64,000 nucleotides of DNA from Xiphophorus maculatus (lineage: Eukaryota > Chordata > Actinopteri > Cyprinodontiformes > Poeciliidae): assembly GCF_002775205.1 (NCBI RefSeq), contig NC_036458.1:24206368-24270367 (forward strand), written 5' to 3'. Under the pieces are notes generated by a model. That model had not been told where the DNA came from and did no database searches. It saw nothing but the letters and a program-made list of their open reading frames with translations. Shown one piece after another: positions 1 to 32,300 of this stretch. The translations under genes and the position numbers were made by a program. How positions within the stretch are numbered: the stretch's first letter is position 1; each line of letters begins with the position of its first letter.

Positions 1-1504
1 GTGGTGCTGAGATCTTCTTCCCGAACAACGGCAGACTTCCCCTGGTAAATGAAAAAATTCCAAGTATAACCAGTCCTGGAATCAGCCAAAACAAACAGTT
101 TATACCCAAACCTGGTAGGCTTGTCCCTCATAAATTGCTTGAAGTCAATTCTTGCTTTACTGGCCACCATCCGTTCATCAATACATATTTCTCGCATTGG
201 TTGAAAATGAGCCTTGCAGGCAACTCTGATGTCGTCATAAAGTGGTTTCAGTTTGAATAGCCGATCATAGTGAGGAGTTCCCTTTTTTTGCTCATTTTCT
301 TCATCTTTTTTGATGTTGGACAGGTGAAGGGACCAAAGGATGGACTCAAATCTGTCACGGGTCATGCAGCTACGTGGAAATGGAAAATTATATGGCCATT
401 TTGTTCGCCAGAAGTCTGGCTTTGAAGGTACTTGTACCAGTCCGCTGAATATAATTATGGCTAAAAATTTGTAAAAATCGCCCACTGTCAAAGGTGACCA
501 TTTGAATTTTTTTCCAGCTGCAAGTAAACGGTGTGCATTTTCATTTGTGTTTTTGATTATTTCCCGAATGGTGTAGGCACTAAAGAAAAGCTTGAACAAG
601 CTCAGGGGTGACCAACCTTTTGTAGAGTCAATCTGAGGTCCTGGGTCTTTCTTTGGAGTAAATAATGGACATCCGGGCTCCGTATCAAGTTCCTCTATAG
701 TGTGCCAACAATCCTCGCCTTGTTGTTGGTGCGCTGAGGAGCTGACTTTCTGTTGTTTCCTTGCCTTTTTGTGTGTGGTTGTTGTTCTTTTTGGGGCTGG
801 AGCGCTTCCACGCCCTGAAGACCTCAAAGGAACTGTTGGAACATATTCTTCATCAGCCTCTCCTGCACAATCTCCACTGTGGAAACAGAATGAAATATAT
901 TGAAGACTAAATTTGACAAAAAATGACATACTGAAAATGAAGCTGCATCACATAGTCTTATAAAATAAAGCAAACACACCAATGTTGCACTGTGACAACA
1001 CATTTCTTATTTTGTAACAATTTTTTTTGGCATAATGGACATCTTACCTCAAAGAAGATGAAGAATCATGAGAGGTGGGGGGAGGTTCAGCTCCATCTGA
1101 GCTTGATGGTTCGGCTTTCACTTGACTATAAATAACAATAAAGTATTTGAAGAATGAGAGGTTTATTACAAAGTAATGAACCAAAGTAAACATGAAATCC
1201 TTACTAGTAAAATAAAACATATTTTAGTAAAACATAAATAAACAAATAACCACATGGTTTTACTTCCTGCCGTTATTACAAGCATATAATCACAGAAATA
1301 AATAAATAAATAAATAGAACCAAAACATCAAATATATTGTGCGAAATTGCGGGGGAAAACTTACATATCACCGAGATCAAGTCTCTCAGCTGTGTCCGGC
1401 TCTTCCTCTTCCTCCTCGTCCGAATCCCACCAGCTATCAGAAGAGTCTTCCATCTCAACATCGCTCCGAAACATTTCTTCCACTGACATCTTCCTCCGCG
1501 CCAT
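1..1504 (-). CDS. piggyBac-type (PGBD4-like) transposase, 5' part, cut by window edge
   Basis: This is the N-terminal part of a piggyBac-family DNA transposase, a cut-and-paste enzyme that targets TTAA. I read three exons on the minus strand: 1365-1504, 1048-1125 and 876 down to base 1. The introns have GT donors and AG acceptors and the frame is kept. The start at 1504 gives MARRKMSVEEMF followed by a long Asp/Glu/Ser-rich stretch, the usual acidic N-terminus of PGBD4-like proteins. The last exon reads open for all 876 bases. It includes the blocks KGWSPLSLFKLFFSAYTI, FPRSCMTRDRFE and REICIDERMVASKARIDFKQ. The D of IDERMV fits the first catalytic aspartate, and the FGYKLFVLADSRTGYTWNF block follows it. 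The other catalytic residues would lie outside the window. I saw no stop or frameshift. I could not place the right terminal repeat or its TTAA with confidence; it should lie somewhere in 1505-2070. Confidence 0.85.
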
Positions 1505-2070
1505 TGCAGTTGGGCTAATTTTTGCTAGAGTTAGCTCCGCTCGTAGCAAATCGAAAAACCGTTGTTCTGTCGCAGAAGGCACAAGTGACATGAGAATTCT
1601 CGCTGTACACACCTTATTTGAATGCTTCGAACTACACCCATCGAAACCTATCCCGAAAAGAACCATTCACTGAGCGCATTTGAATAGTGTAGCTAGCGCA
1701 CGGAGAGCGCAGACGTTTAGATCGGGTTCCGGAAAATACGTCATGATTTTGCATAGCCGACATCTTGTGCCATGCTCTGAGAGTCTTTCCACTGTCTCGT
1801 GAAGCCACAAAATGGCCGTGATGATCAGCTGATCGGGTGTTTTCCGGGCAGTTGCGTCATCGCCCGAGGACCTTTATATCTCATCAGCTGTTTTTAAATA
1901 GCTCTAAAATCTTAACATTGTGGGCAAAACCTTTATGCGGAATAATTTTTGAAAGATTAATGCCTCTTTTAGAGGATGATAATAATAAAAAAAAATTAAA
2001 GGCACGTGGAGCCTTTGTTTACAGAGCAAGCCGAGGTCACGTGGCAGCTGGACCCACCGGTCGGGACAAC
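1505..2070. other. 5' flank of the piggyBac transposase; element end not resolved
   Basis: No host gene is visible here. The stretch should hold the promoter and right end of the piggyBac element. Several TTAA sites occur (near 1908 and 1996), but none has a convincing terminal repeat beside it. A short foldback, AAAGGCACGTGGAGCCTTT, starts near 1997. Confidence 0.4.
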
Positions 2071-2900
2071 ACAAAGCCATGTGTTGTCTGACCCGTGTAT
2101 CTATTAAATGAGTGCTGTAGAAACGTATGAATTAATTACAGTAGTTCTCCAACACCGCTCACGACGTTGCTAGCTGCTGCTAGCTTTAGCTACATTCAGT
2201 AAACATATTGTGAAGCACAGCCGCATTATTTAAAACCCAGGTTAGATAGAAATGAAGCAAGCGGTGGTTTACTGTGTTCTCAGTTGATCTCGAAGAGAAC
2301 GAGCAAAGTATACAAGTTCAAAACGGAATGTTTTAGCTGCCATGCTACATGGCCCTGACAGACAAATATGGCGGCAGTCACCAGAAAGGCGAGATGCTAC
2401 AAGACTTTAATCGTTAACTACTTTGAGAAATCTACAACGAGCAGCAGAAATACATAATAGAGAATACTTATTCACACTTCAGTAATATTACATTCTCCAC
2501 AGTATGATAAAAAACAGTGGATGGAGGTGGATTTTACAGGCAGTCTATCATACCTCTCTTGGTAGTGATGTGCCGAGGCTTCGAGGCGTGTGTCGAGTAA
2601 TGGAGGGAGCGTTTCCGTAAAGCGCGTATCGAAGCCTGCTTCATTTAGGGGAGGAGCCGAACACAATGACGTCCGAAGCCTCGTTTCCCGGCTGTACCAC
2701 GTGACTGCTTCGGGAAGTGGCTCAGAGTTTGGCGCGGGGTTTGACAGCTTTAGAAACCCCACAGGCTCCATTCAAAATGTGGGTTGTTGTAGGCGAGTTG
2801 CGGTCAGTTGAGAGAGTGGATAGAGTTTTGATAGTTTGGATAGCAGAGTTTGTATAGTGGTTATTTAGTTTGAGACAGTTAGTTTGGTGTTTGGAGAGTT

Positions 2901-3070
<170 letters not shown>

Positions 3071-3107
3071 AGGAGATTTAGGAGCGCGAGGACAGGATAG
3101 GAGTAGG

Positions 3108-3320
3108 ATGGAGCCGGCGAGAAAGAGGAGGATTTCCCCTATGTGGGAACATTTCTATTTGATAAGCCCTAACAAGGTAAGGTGAACTGAACATTTGCAG
3201 ATGCATTACGTTTGCTTATGAGGAACTGTATTTTTCACTGTTTCTTATTTTCTGTAAAGGTGAGGTGTTTATTGTGCTCCAAGGAGTTGGGGTACAATAA
3301 TAATACCTCATCCATGTAGT
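3108..3320 (+). pseudogene. BED zinc-finger fragment of a hAT transposase
   Basis: The frame from 3108 reads MEPARKRRISPMWEHFYLIS and then PNK. A GTAAGG donor at 3177 is followed, after a short intron, by a second exon near 3258. That exon reads VRCLLCSKELGYNNNTSSM, then a stop. CxxC with the upstream W is the first half of a BED finger as found at the N-terminus of hAT transposases. The rest of the finger and the whole catalytic domain are missing, consistent with an internally deleted element. Confidence 0.75.
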
Positions 3321-4539
3321 GTCAAAAAAGAGAAATCGTTTGAAACCAAAAACTGTGGAGAAATTGTTGTTTCTTAATAAAAATGCATGAAATCATCCAA
3401 GTTACACAAGCATTAGCCTATTCACCACCCCCTCCCTAGTTCCACAAGCACTTTCACTGTCCTCTGCCTGATTAAGCCCAGGCCATTTTTCTAGAGTCAC
3501 AGAAAACCATTATTACACAACATGCCATATCACATGACACATGACTATTTTGGGAATAATTACACACAGAGAATACATTCAAACAATATTTTATTATACA
3601 CATATGTGTATGCATAATTTATATAGACAAATGATTTCGTCCTACACCTTTTGTGAAGTTATTCCCAAGAGCCTTAATAGACAAAAATTCAATGCATCAC
3701 ACGTGTTAAGATACAGCTGGCTGTGATTATACACCTGGCCAGTAGGTGGTTTCGTGTGCACATGAAGCTTCAAGAAATGAACCCTTTCTCGAACCAGTTG
3801 GCTCAAGTGGTTCAATGCCTCATGAGGCTTCATCTCACCATCACTATCTCTTGGACATTGCTGCGAAAGGGAAAGAGGAAGGCGAAGAAAGGAATTATGG
3901 GATATAAAGTTGAACACAAATCCATCCGGGTCATCAGTCTGTGAGATGTTCAGGTGCTGTTGGAAAAATGTAAACCACTTTACCATTCAATTCCATTGCT
4001 TTAAGATATGGCTTTTTAACCGAGTTTAAAAAAAATAAAAATCCAGACTATAATTTATAAATACATAAACAAGTAATAATGATATCCATAAAGCAAAACT
4101 CATGCTATTTACTATTTTAAACTCTATTGAACAGCTTCTGTGTAGTTTATATGTTTCCTCAAACCATTACCCAGATATGCTTCGGTTAGTGAAGAGTACA
4201 CAGTTTAATATGATTTGTAGTCAAATCTTAATGCTGTAGTGATCAGGACAGCTTGACTTATTTCACTATTAAAATCGCTAGTTTGATGAAACCTCAGGCT
4301 ACCACCCAACACACTGCTACTTTCCTCTATTTCAGCGAACAAAAAAAAATCCTCATTTATGTTACTGTCCATTTTTACAATAAAGGCATTACTGAACGTT
4401 TTTTTTCTTCCACTTCTGATAAAAGTTAAAACATTAGATGAGGAACAGCCCTAGGATCAAGCTTTTCAATATCCAGATTAAATCCCTTTAAATTAACATT
4501 TTGGCCTCAATTTATGTTTTCCAGTGAAAAGAATTGAAG

Positions 4540-4870
4540 TATGCACCGATTACCATCTCTAAAACCCTGACCTGCCAATTTGGATTTTGGCTAATACTGA
4601 TTTTCTTTCTCTGAATTGTTAATATATCAAGAAAGTCACTTAGTTGCCAACAGTGGGGTCACTATTAACTGCAAACATGCAAAGATGACCTGGTCAGCCC
4701 AACCTCTCTCATGCAAGGTCGGCTGATCTCCCAAAATTAAGAAAATCAGGGCCGATCTTGCAGCACTGATTTCTTCACCTCGACGCCTCCAGGTGTTATT
4801 AAACATATACCCAACTACATTTTTAGATTTATGCTCACATTTCAGTGCACCATCTAGTGGCAGCTCCATA
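4540..4870. repeat. Unclassified interspersed repeat downstream of rpl23
   Basis: The stretch contains GATCTCCCAAAATTAAG and TGCACCGAT blocks. Similar blocks recur in the Brorin-family intron near 17775-17880, and TGCACCGATCC appears in the reverse sense near 51660. It is also carried in the right arm (10461-10790). The class is unknown; the recurring ends suggest a DNA transposon remnant. Confidence 0.4.
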
Positions 4871-5026
4871 CGTAATGCAGGATCATTTAAAACTTGGACA
4901 CACAGAACCCATCACTGAGCTCAGTTGTAGATGAACAATTTTATCCCGTCCGTTCTGGTATGAACGCCAAACAAGCAGGACAAGCAGCTTGGTGAACAGT
5001 TTTTATTGAAAACAAACAGGTTCTCT

Positions 5027-7751
<2,725 letters not shown>

Positions 7752-7862
7752 CTGAAATAGAGAAAACATCATGATCTTCTGCCTGGAGCCTGTCCTGAAA
7801 ATTACTTACTTTAAACTGCAAAAATATAAGTAACAAGTTGGACTGTCACTATGTTTGCAGAT

Positions 7863-7977
7863 CAGCTGTAATAAGCAACTTGAAAACCCGGCTTAGTGCC
7901 AACCATCACTGAAGTGACCATGTGAAGTTGTCTGCTAGTCTGTCTGCTCAGCCAGTTCTAATACAATCATTCATTAA
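7863..7977. repeat. Inner 115 bp of segment A, inverted at 8844-8958
   Basis: The stretch from CAGCTGTAATAAGC to AATCATTCATTAA reappears in inverted orientation at 8844-8958 with about one difference. Together with the 2.1 kb arms it shows that the right copy was once longer and lost its middle. Confidence 0.92.
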
Positions 7978-7982
7978 AGTTA

Positions 7983-8848
7983 ACAAAGCCATGTGTTGTC
8001 TGACCCGTGTATCTATTAAATGAGTGCTGTAGAAACTTATGAATTAATTACAGTAGTTCTCCAACACCGCTCACGTTGCTAGCTGCTGCTAGCTTTAGCT
8101 ACATTCAGTAAACATATTGTGAAGCACAGCCGCATTATTTAAAACCCAGGTTAGATAGAAATGAAGCAAGCGGTGGTTTACTGTGTTCTCAGTTGATCTC
8201 GAAAGAACGAGCAAAGTATACAAGTTCAAAACGGAATGTTTTAGCTGCCATGCTACATGGCCCTGACAGACAAATATGGCGGCAGTCACCAGAAAGGCGA
8301 GATGCTACAAGACTTTAATCGTCAACTACTTTGAGAAATCTACAACGAGCAGCAGAAATACATAATAGAGAATACTTATTCACACTTCAGTAATATTACA
8401 TTCTCCACAGTATGATAAAAAACAGTGGATGGAGGTGGATTTTACAGGCAGTCTATCATACCTCTCTTGGACATTGCTGCGAAAGGGAAAGAGGAAGGCG
8501 AAGAAAGGAATTATGGGATATAAAGTTGAACACAAATCCATCCGGGTCATCAGTCTGTGAGATGTTCAGGTGCTGTTGGAAAAATGTAAACCACTTTACC
8601 ATTCAATTCCATTGCTTTAAGATATGGCTTTTTAACCGAGTTTAAAAAAAATAAAAATCCAGACTATAATTTATAAATACATAAACAAGTAATAATGATA
8701 TCCATAAAGCAAAACTTATGCTATTTACTATTTTAAACTCTATTGAACAGCTTCTGTGTAGTTTATATGTTTCCTCAAACCATTACCCAGATATGCTTCG
8801 GTTAGTGAAGAGTACACAGTTTAATATGATTTGTAGTCAAATCTTAAT
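7983..8848 (+). repeat. Segment U, copy 2 (empty hAT site)
   Basis: Direct copy of 2071-4233 without the hAT element. The single TCTCTTGG at 8463-8470 is the unfilled target site. It lies between segment A and its inverted copy. Confidence 0.93.
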
Positions 8849-9681
8849 GAATGATTGTATTAGAACTGACTGAGCAGACAGACTAGCAGACAACTTCACA
8901 TGGTCACTTCAGTGATGGTTGGCACTAAGCCGGGTTTTCAAGTTGCTTATTACAGCTGTTATTACAGCAATGGAATTGAAAACAGCTTTGTATTCAATTA
9001 AAATGCATAATGAAGTTTCTGTAACCAAAATTGCACTTCAGAAAGTATTAATCATTCAGCTTAATATTGTGTACAATATTTGTGTACATAACAGGCAAAA
9101 GTTGTGTACACTCACTGCTTCACAGTGGCTGCCAAATGTTTTTTCAAAATGGCGGCTTTTCAACGATTTTATAGGAGAGCTTCTGTTTAACAATATTTGT
9201 CCAAGTAGAAATGATAGAGGTCACATTAATTGATCATATGATTATGTATTTATTTATTGACAGACTTGCATGCTGATTTTAGGGTTCAAGTAACTTTTCA
9301 GTTTAACACTTGAGAAGTGATCGTCTCAGAAATTTATAGGAAAAGAATTATGGTGTAAAAGTGTTGACCTTTGACCCTCCAGAGCATTGTGTTAACAGCT
9401 GGTCTGAGGGAGAGCCAGGAAAATAATCTTATCATTCTGAGTTAAAACAGGAAAGGTTGTGTTAGCAGTTAGCAGCATGTCAGATATTTAAAACGAAAAA
9501 CTAATCAATAATTATCTATCGTCTGATATGAACCCCTTATATTGTGATACATTGTCAGCCGTATCGTCCTGCATTAACAGGAACATAAATCAGGTGTTCA
9601 TGGTAAAATATTCAATGTTTTTTATTTTTACTCCATTTTTTAATGAGTTAAATTATAGATGTAATGCATTCCAGGAGCTAA

Positions 9682-10303
<622 letters not shown>

Positions 10304-11101
10304 AGAGAACCTGTTTGTTTTCAATAAAAACTGTTCACCAAGCTGCTTGTCCTGCTTGTTTGGCGTTCATACCAGAACGGACGGGATAAAATTGTTCATC
10401 TACAACTGAGCTCAGTGATGGGTTCTGTGTGTCCAAGTTTTAAATGATCCTGCATTACGTATGGAGCTGCCACTAGATGGTGCACTGAAATGTGAGCATA
10501 AATCTAAAAATGTAGTTGGGTATATGTTTAATAACACCTGGAGGCGTCGAGGTGAAGAAATCAGTGCTGCAAGATCGGCCCTGATTTTCTTAATTTTGGG
10601 AGATCAGCCGACCTTGCATGAGAGAGGTTGGGCTGACCAGGTCATCTTTGCATGTTTGCAGTTAATAGTGACCCCACTGTTGGCAACTAAGTGACTTTCT
10701 TGATATATTAACAATTCAGAGAAAGAAAATCAGTATTAGCCAAAATCCAAATTGGCAGGTCAGGGTTTTAGAGATGGTAATCGGTGCATACTTCAATTCT
10801 TTTCACTGGAAAACATAAATTGAGGCCAAAATGTTAATTTAAAGGGATTTAATCTGGATATTGAAAAGCTTGATCCTAGGGCTGTTCCTCATCTAATGTT
10901 TTAACTTTTATCAGAAGTGGAAGAAAAAAAACGTTCAGTAATGCCTTTATTGTAAAAATGGACAGTAACATAAATGAGGATTTTTTTTGTTCGCTGAAAT
11001 AGAGGAAAGTAGCAGTGTGTTGGGTGGTAGCCTGAGGTTTCATCAAACTAGCGATTTTAATAGTGAAATAAGTCAAGCTGTCCTGATCACTACAGCATTA
11101 A

Positions 11102-12073
11102 GTATCTGTTTTGTAGATGTGGTGCAAAGGTTTGGATTCAGATAGAAAACCAGTTTGCCAGGAACCTTTCAGGCTGCTGATCTATAAAAGACCTGGATAA
11201 ATGATTGGTTGGTTTAGAAAATAAGGTTCTGGTTTGGACAAGGCGATTCTAGAGGAGTTGTGAAGATCATCCAAACAGTAGGGGGCGCCTTCAGAAAGTT
11301 TAAAAAAGTGACCAGATGAAAATCTTGAGTGGAGGAGGGAATTGTTCAAAATTAAGAACCATAATAAAATTACAGAGATTTATTAAACGAGGAAAATGGG
11401 CGTCCAAAAACTAGATAGTCATAAAGGACACAAAAAATCACGGATAAATCAACACAGATATTTATGAAAAGATTTGGTCTGTGGCAGGTTCAGAACAGGA
11501 AACATCTGTATGCGACACATACAGCTCTACAGAAACAACTTCTATTTGCTCATCAGAATTCAATAAAACCACATAAACATATTCACATTATCTACAAATG
11601 TCTATTAAATACATAAGGAGGTTCCTGCATCTTTCTCCCAGTGTTAGTATTTATTTAAATGTTTTCACACGATACATTTATAATTTCACTCTTTTTGTGG
11701 TGTTTATTGCATTAGGTTGTTTACTATTTTGGGTGCACACATTTAGTAAACACCTTTTGTTTATTTGAATCATTAACTACTTTTTTTTGCTGAGTTTGAA
11801 GGACTGGCTGGGGGAGAGGACTGGTTGAAAGACAAACCATTATTTTTATTTTTATCTACAACTACTACTCAGTGGTAGTTGTTATTGTGTCTTGTCTCTA
11901 TGCTGTAACTGCGAAGTAATTTCCCTGCTGGGATGAATAAAGTACTTCTATTCTATTCTATTCTATTCTAAACCAGGAAGTGGAACAAACCATCAGGCTG
12001 CTGGAAGCAGGACTTGATGTTAAAGAATCTGCCTCTCTCTCTACTAACAGTATAACTGCTAGAACATTTTTGG
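11102..12073. other. Intergenic; retroposon-like tail at 11915-11972
   Basis: No gene seen. TTTCCCTGCTGGGATGAATA followed by (ATTCT)n near 11920-11972 looks like the 3' tail of a non-LTR retroposon. Similar tails (ATTTCCC..GGGAT..AATA) occur near 22545 and 25710, and one in reverse near 38170. The rest is A/T-rich without features. Confidence 0.4.
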
Positions 12074-12403
12074 TGTTAGGTTGTTTTGTTGTAGTCAAAA
12101 TGTTTTGGTTTGAATTAGTTATTTATGTATATTAATTGTTTGTCTTTGTCTTTTCTCCACCCCTCCTCGTTTGTGTAGGCCAGTCTTTGTGTATAAATCC
12201 CTGTGTGTTCATTGTGTGAGGTCAGTTTTTGGTTTGTTATCCTGAGTTAGGTCTGCCTTAGTTGATTTATTTTGGGCCCATTTTGTTATATTTTTGAGAT
12301 TTGATGTTGGAAGTCTTTTTGTGAAGAATTTTTGGGAAAATAAATAGAAAATATTTTTTTATATACGCCTTTGTCCTTGTGCCTTACTGGTCGGACTGTA
12401 ACA
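12074..12403 (+). mobile_element. Possible solitary LTR (fossil)
   Basis: The stretch begins TGTTAGG and ends CTGTAACA. It has a TATAAA-like site near 12192 and AATAAA near 12339, in the order expected of an LTR. No target duplication is visible, so the family and limits are uncertain. Confidence 0.35.
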
Positions 12404-13253
12404 AGGTCCAAGTCACATTTTTTAGGAGAATTTAAATTTTCTCTTGTTTTCTGCAATAAATGTAAAAAACTGAAAATGTGACTCATCACATCGGCTGAAC
12501 TGCACAGTAGCATCAATTCAGATCAGTTAATCATAACCAGATCAATTTCTCATAATCATATCAGAATATGTTAACAAGATAAGTTTATCTTAACCAGATC
12601 AGTGTAGCTCCACTCAGTCTGACAGGTGAGACAGAATGGAGTCAGGATGTGTTGCTGCAGGTGAACATTAAATACGTTAAAATATGGTAATATAATCAAA
12701 TATGTTTTTGTAAATGTATATATTTGTTAGTACAATATTCACATGTCATTACTGTAATTCCAGTTGATTAGTGTCACAGTTAGAGCTCCAGACAGAAAGG
12801 TCAGGTAGTCTCAGTGAGAACATCAGAACGGTTCTGGTTCTGGTTCTGGTGTGATGAGGTTTCTTCAGTCTGTAACAGGAATTATTCGGACTTTGACAAA
12901 AACTAAACAGAATCTGTGTGTCACAAACAACAGATGTGGGCAACATCTGGCTTCCACCAGATCTCACCTGTTTGAAGTTGTGACAACAGTCGCTACGTTT
13001 CCGACACTTTTGACCATTTCCTCCATGTAATGTTGCTGTTAGTAACTCTAATTTGATCTAATTTCATCGTTAGGATGTATGTCAGTATTTATCAGTGAAC
13101 CTAAACTTAACTTAAATAATGCTGAATGCTGGTGAGCATCAGGAACCAGGGGCTGGAGTCATGATTCCCAAACATTCACTGCTCTGAGTCCCACTGACTG
13201 AGAACTGGGGGTTGTTTGTAACTGACCAGTAACTCTGCTTCAGTCAGTTTGCT
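12404..13253. other. Intergenic / 3' flank of the Brorin-family gene
   Basis: No gene or clear repeat family seen. Part of it should be the 3' UTR of the minus-strand gene that ends at 13254, but I could not pick a polyadenylation signal with confidence. Confidence 0.3.
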
Positions 13254-18374
<5,121 letters not shown>

Positions 18375-18417
18375 GGTGGCCAGGTTGAAGTGAGCGGCTG
18401 CTTCTGCTGCGCTCCAG

Positions 18418-18476
18418 TGAGCGCATCCTCACACTCAGCGCATCCTCACACTCAGCGCATCCTCACACCGACAGGG
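18418..18476 (-). repeat. Three tandem copies of a 19-bp unit upstream of the Brorin-family gene
   Basis: AGCGCATCCTCACACTC repeats three times about 45-100 bases upstream of the start codon, in a G/C-rich stretch. It lies in the presumed 5' UTR or core promoter. Confidence 0.8.
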
Positions 18477-18489
18477 CGGCAGTGACGCG

Positions 18490-19770
18490 CGTGGGCGTCA
18501 CTGCCGCCCTGCATCCCGCTGGTTCACCCAGAGGCTTCAAAAGTGTCAGGTTGTTTATGGATCTAAAATATTGATCTGACTAAACTCTTAATGGATTTCT
18601 GTCTTTATGGTTTTTATTGGTTCTCAAAAGAGAATGAACTTTGGAAACAATCTGCCACTTCATTAACAATAAAACCAGGGGCCCCAAACGGCACGAGGTT
18701 CTAGTCGGGGGACCCTTTGCAAACTCAGACTACGCTACTAATGACACTAATTTTCACTTTTTTTCTCACTTTTATTTACTGTTCAATAATTATTACATTC
18801 ATTTAGCATAAATGCTAACGTCATACTTTCTGATTTTAGTTGGCAACAAGCTATGTGGTGGAAAACGTTTTGCCAAAAGATGACAGGCAAATAAAAAAAA
18901 TCACTTTAGGACTCGGGGCATTATTTTAGGAAGGTCGCAGTTATGACTTTATTAATCTGATTTATTGTGTGCTTAGCTTTGTCACTTTACTTTTATGCCT
19001 TTATTTATTTTACTGATGTTCAGCGCCTAGTTTCAGCTGTTATTGGTGTTAATGTGTTTTATAAAGAAAGTTCATGATGACGTTGAATACATTACCAGAT
19101 CAAATTTTCCACCACAATCCCCTCTTTCAATAAGAAAATTTCTTATTTTTATATTTATCCCATAAAATTTTATTTCCTCTCTAAAGTTGAGTTTTTTTGC
19201 AGCAGGGCTGCTGGACGGTTCCTCTGCTGCTTTTCCATTTCTAGTTTGAGGAGTAAAGCAACGTGATACATTTGACTGATAGCCAATCAGAAAGAGGACT
19301 ATGGTAAACATTGTTTTTAATTTTCCCTTTGTGTGGCAACAATAATACATAGCTATTTTAACCCAGATTTTATAATGATTAAAATAATTACATTCATAAA
19401 ATCCATTTATTGGATTACATATTTTCCTCGTCTTCCCTCTAACTTCCTGAGGTAATAATTTTGGTTGCAATTTCATAAAAGAAAAAATGTGGGTTCACTT
19501 TTCAGTTATATGTTCATATTTGTAATTCATTTAAAAATGTCAGTTTCATTCTGAACTAAATATTTAAACATTTTTTGTTAAGTGAATTGAGATGACTGAA
19601 TTGCCCCTTTAAGACTAAAATGAATTGAACTGAACATAAGTTCACATGGAAAGGTCATAGTGCATGTTAGGTTCATGCTGAAATGTCATCTATGAGCTAA
19701 ATATGGCCAACATTTTGTGAGTAATGTACATCAAGGTAAATAAAATAAAAAAAAACAGTCATTCACCCAC
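18490..19770. other. Intergenic between the Brorin-family gene and smarce1; dispersed repeat
   Basis: Bases of about 18690-19460 resemble 53140-53560 (TTTCTCACTTTTATT, CATACTTTCTG, TTTTAGTTGGC, GCCAATCA and CTTCCTGAGG blocks in the same order), so both are copies of one dispersed element of unknown class. The 134-codon minus-strand frame at 19072-19476 lies inside it and is not supported as a gene. Confidence 0.45.
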
Positions 19771-19790
19771 AGATTGGGAAATCAAATTTA

Positions 19791-19796
19791 TTTGAA
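19791..19796 (-). promoter_or_regulatory. smarce1: Polyadenylation signal candidate for smarce1
   Basis: AATAAA on the minus strand, about 670 bases past the smarce1 stop. The 3' UTR between has no other clear candidate and no repeat. Confidence 0.5.
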
Positions 19797-20466
19797 TCAA
19801 TAAGATCAGACAGTACAAAAAGAGGCAGATTACTAAAAGGTCCATTTCAAATAAGAAACCAGTCCTTTGAATGGATAAATGAGGTTACCTTTGAATGGGT
19901 GGTCCATGCACTTCTCTGATGTATGTAAATGATTCTAATGTCAGCAGAAACAGGTAAATAAAAGACAGTCAGTAGAAAATATGATGAAAACCATTACAGA
20001 AACAACATGGAGGACATATCTGGTGTTTCAGCAAAAACATGGGGATGAAAGAACGATGCTGACTTTAAACTCACCACATCATCAGATATCAGCTGGTTTA
20101 GTTTTATTCCACATATTGTAAAGGTTCCTCATATCTACAGGAACCTCAAACTGTTGCAGATTCATACTTATCTGAGCATGCAGAAGGTTGGGAATCAACA
20201 GAAACCAAACAGAGCTTCTTCCAGCCAGCTGAGTCAGAAATGTTTCAGAAAAGCTGAGTTGGTCAAAGTGAAGGTTTACAGGTGGAGTATAGTCTCAAGT
20301 GTGTGACAGGAAAGCAAGAAGTAACAGAACCAGTTGTGTGTTCCCTACAGACTAGCAGAACGTTGGTCTGTCAGGTGAGCGGATGGAGCAGTAATGAACC
20401 TGTCTGGTTCACAACTTTACCACTAGAGGGCCCACCTCTACAGCTACTACTCTGTTCTAACTAAAC

Positions 20467-31593
<11,127 letters not shown>

Positions 31594-31600
<7 letters not shown>

Positions 31601-32300
31601 CTTTGCTGAACTCTGGATTGCAGAAATCAGGCTGTCCCCATGTTGGTTAAACTGCAAAAAGAAAAAAAGCGCTAAGGCTTCAGCATTTTCAGCCACTAAA
31701 AGACAATAATCAGAACCAAAATGTTTAAATTAAAGAAATATTATGTGCGGACTCCTAAACGGTCTCGAAATTACTGCATATCTGCGATAAGCATCAATGA
31801 AAGACGGTCGACTTCTTTTAGAAAATCAGGCTAACTCTAATAGGCAAGGCCTGCTAGCTGAAGGGCTAACACTAAAACAGAGGAAATTGCGCCTCGGTAA
31901 ACATAAACAGTCTGACAGAGTTCATTTAAACGACCCGTTTACACGCAGAAACATAAACAGAACCAAAATAAGTCCGCTGCTGAACTATTCACAGTCTAAC
32001 TCTGGTCGGAGGAATGGAATCAATATGTTAGCGATGCTAAGCTAACAGTTATCAGAACGTAACAAACCAGAAAGAGCTCACGAGCCTAGCTGCTAAGCTA
32101 ACCAAAACCAGCACATTTAGTACATTTTAATTTAACTTATTTAAGTATTAAACAAAAAAATTTTTTACACGCACAAAGAAATTACTAACACACTCACTTT
32201 GTCACCCTTTGTTCCCTTCGATAAGAGGCCTCCTGTTCCGCTTCTCTCCCTTTCACGCACAAACCGGTAATGTTTAAACAAAATAGATCCTTTCAGAATA
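31594..32300 (-). promoter_or_regulatory. smarce1: smarce1 5' UTR exons and presumed promoter
   Basis: The start codon exon has an AG acceptor after a pyrimidine run (near 31652), so another exon must precede it. A good donor, ACAAA then GTGAGTG, ends a likely untranslated exon at 32198. The exon would start somewhere below about 32300. SMARCE1 genes usually begin translation in exon 2, which fits. No TATA box is evident. Confidence 0.55.

Noticed and set aside
2071-2562. THAP- or P-element-like start codons in segment U
   Set aside because: A few residues looked suggestive, but stops interrupt the frame and no THAP cysteine/histidine pattern is present.
10461-10694. 77-codon frame beginning MELPLDGALKCEHKSKN, also present reversed at 4636-4869
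   Set aside because: Both are the same repeat in the two arms of the inverted duplication; no homology that I recognise, and the repeat class explains the frame.
12074-12403. Confident LTR call
   Set aside because: The ends and internal order fit, but no target duplication or known LTR match can be shown, so it is listed only as possible.
19072-19476. 134-codon minus-strand frame
   Set aside because: It lies within a dispersed repeat shared with 53140-53560 and shows no domain or splice context.
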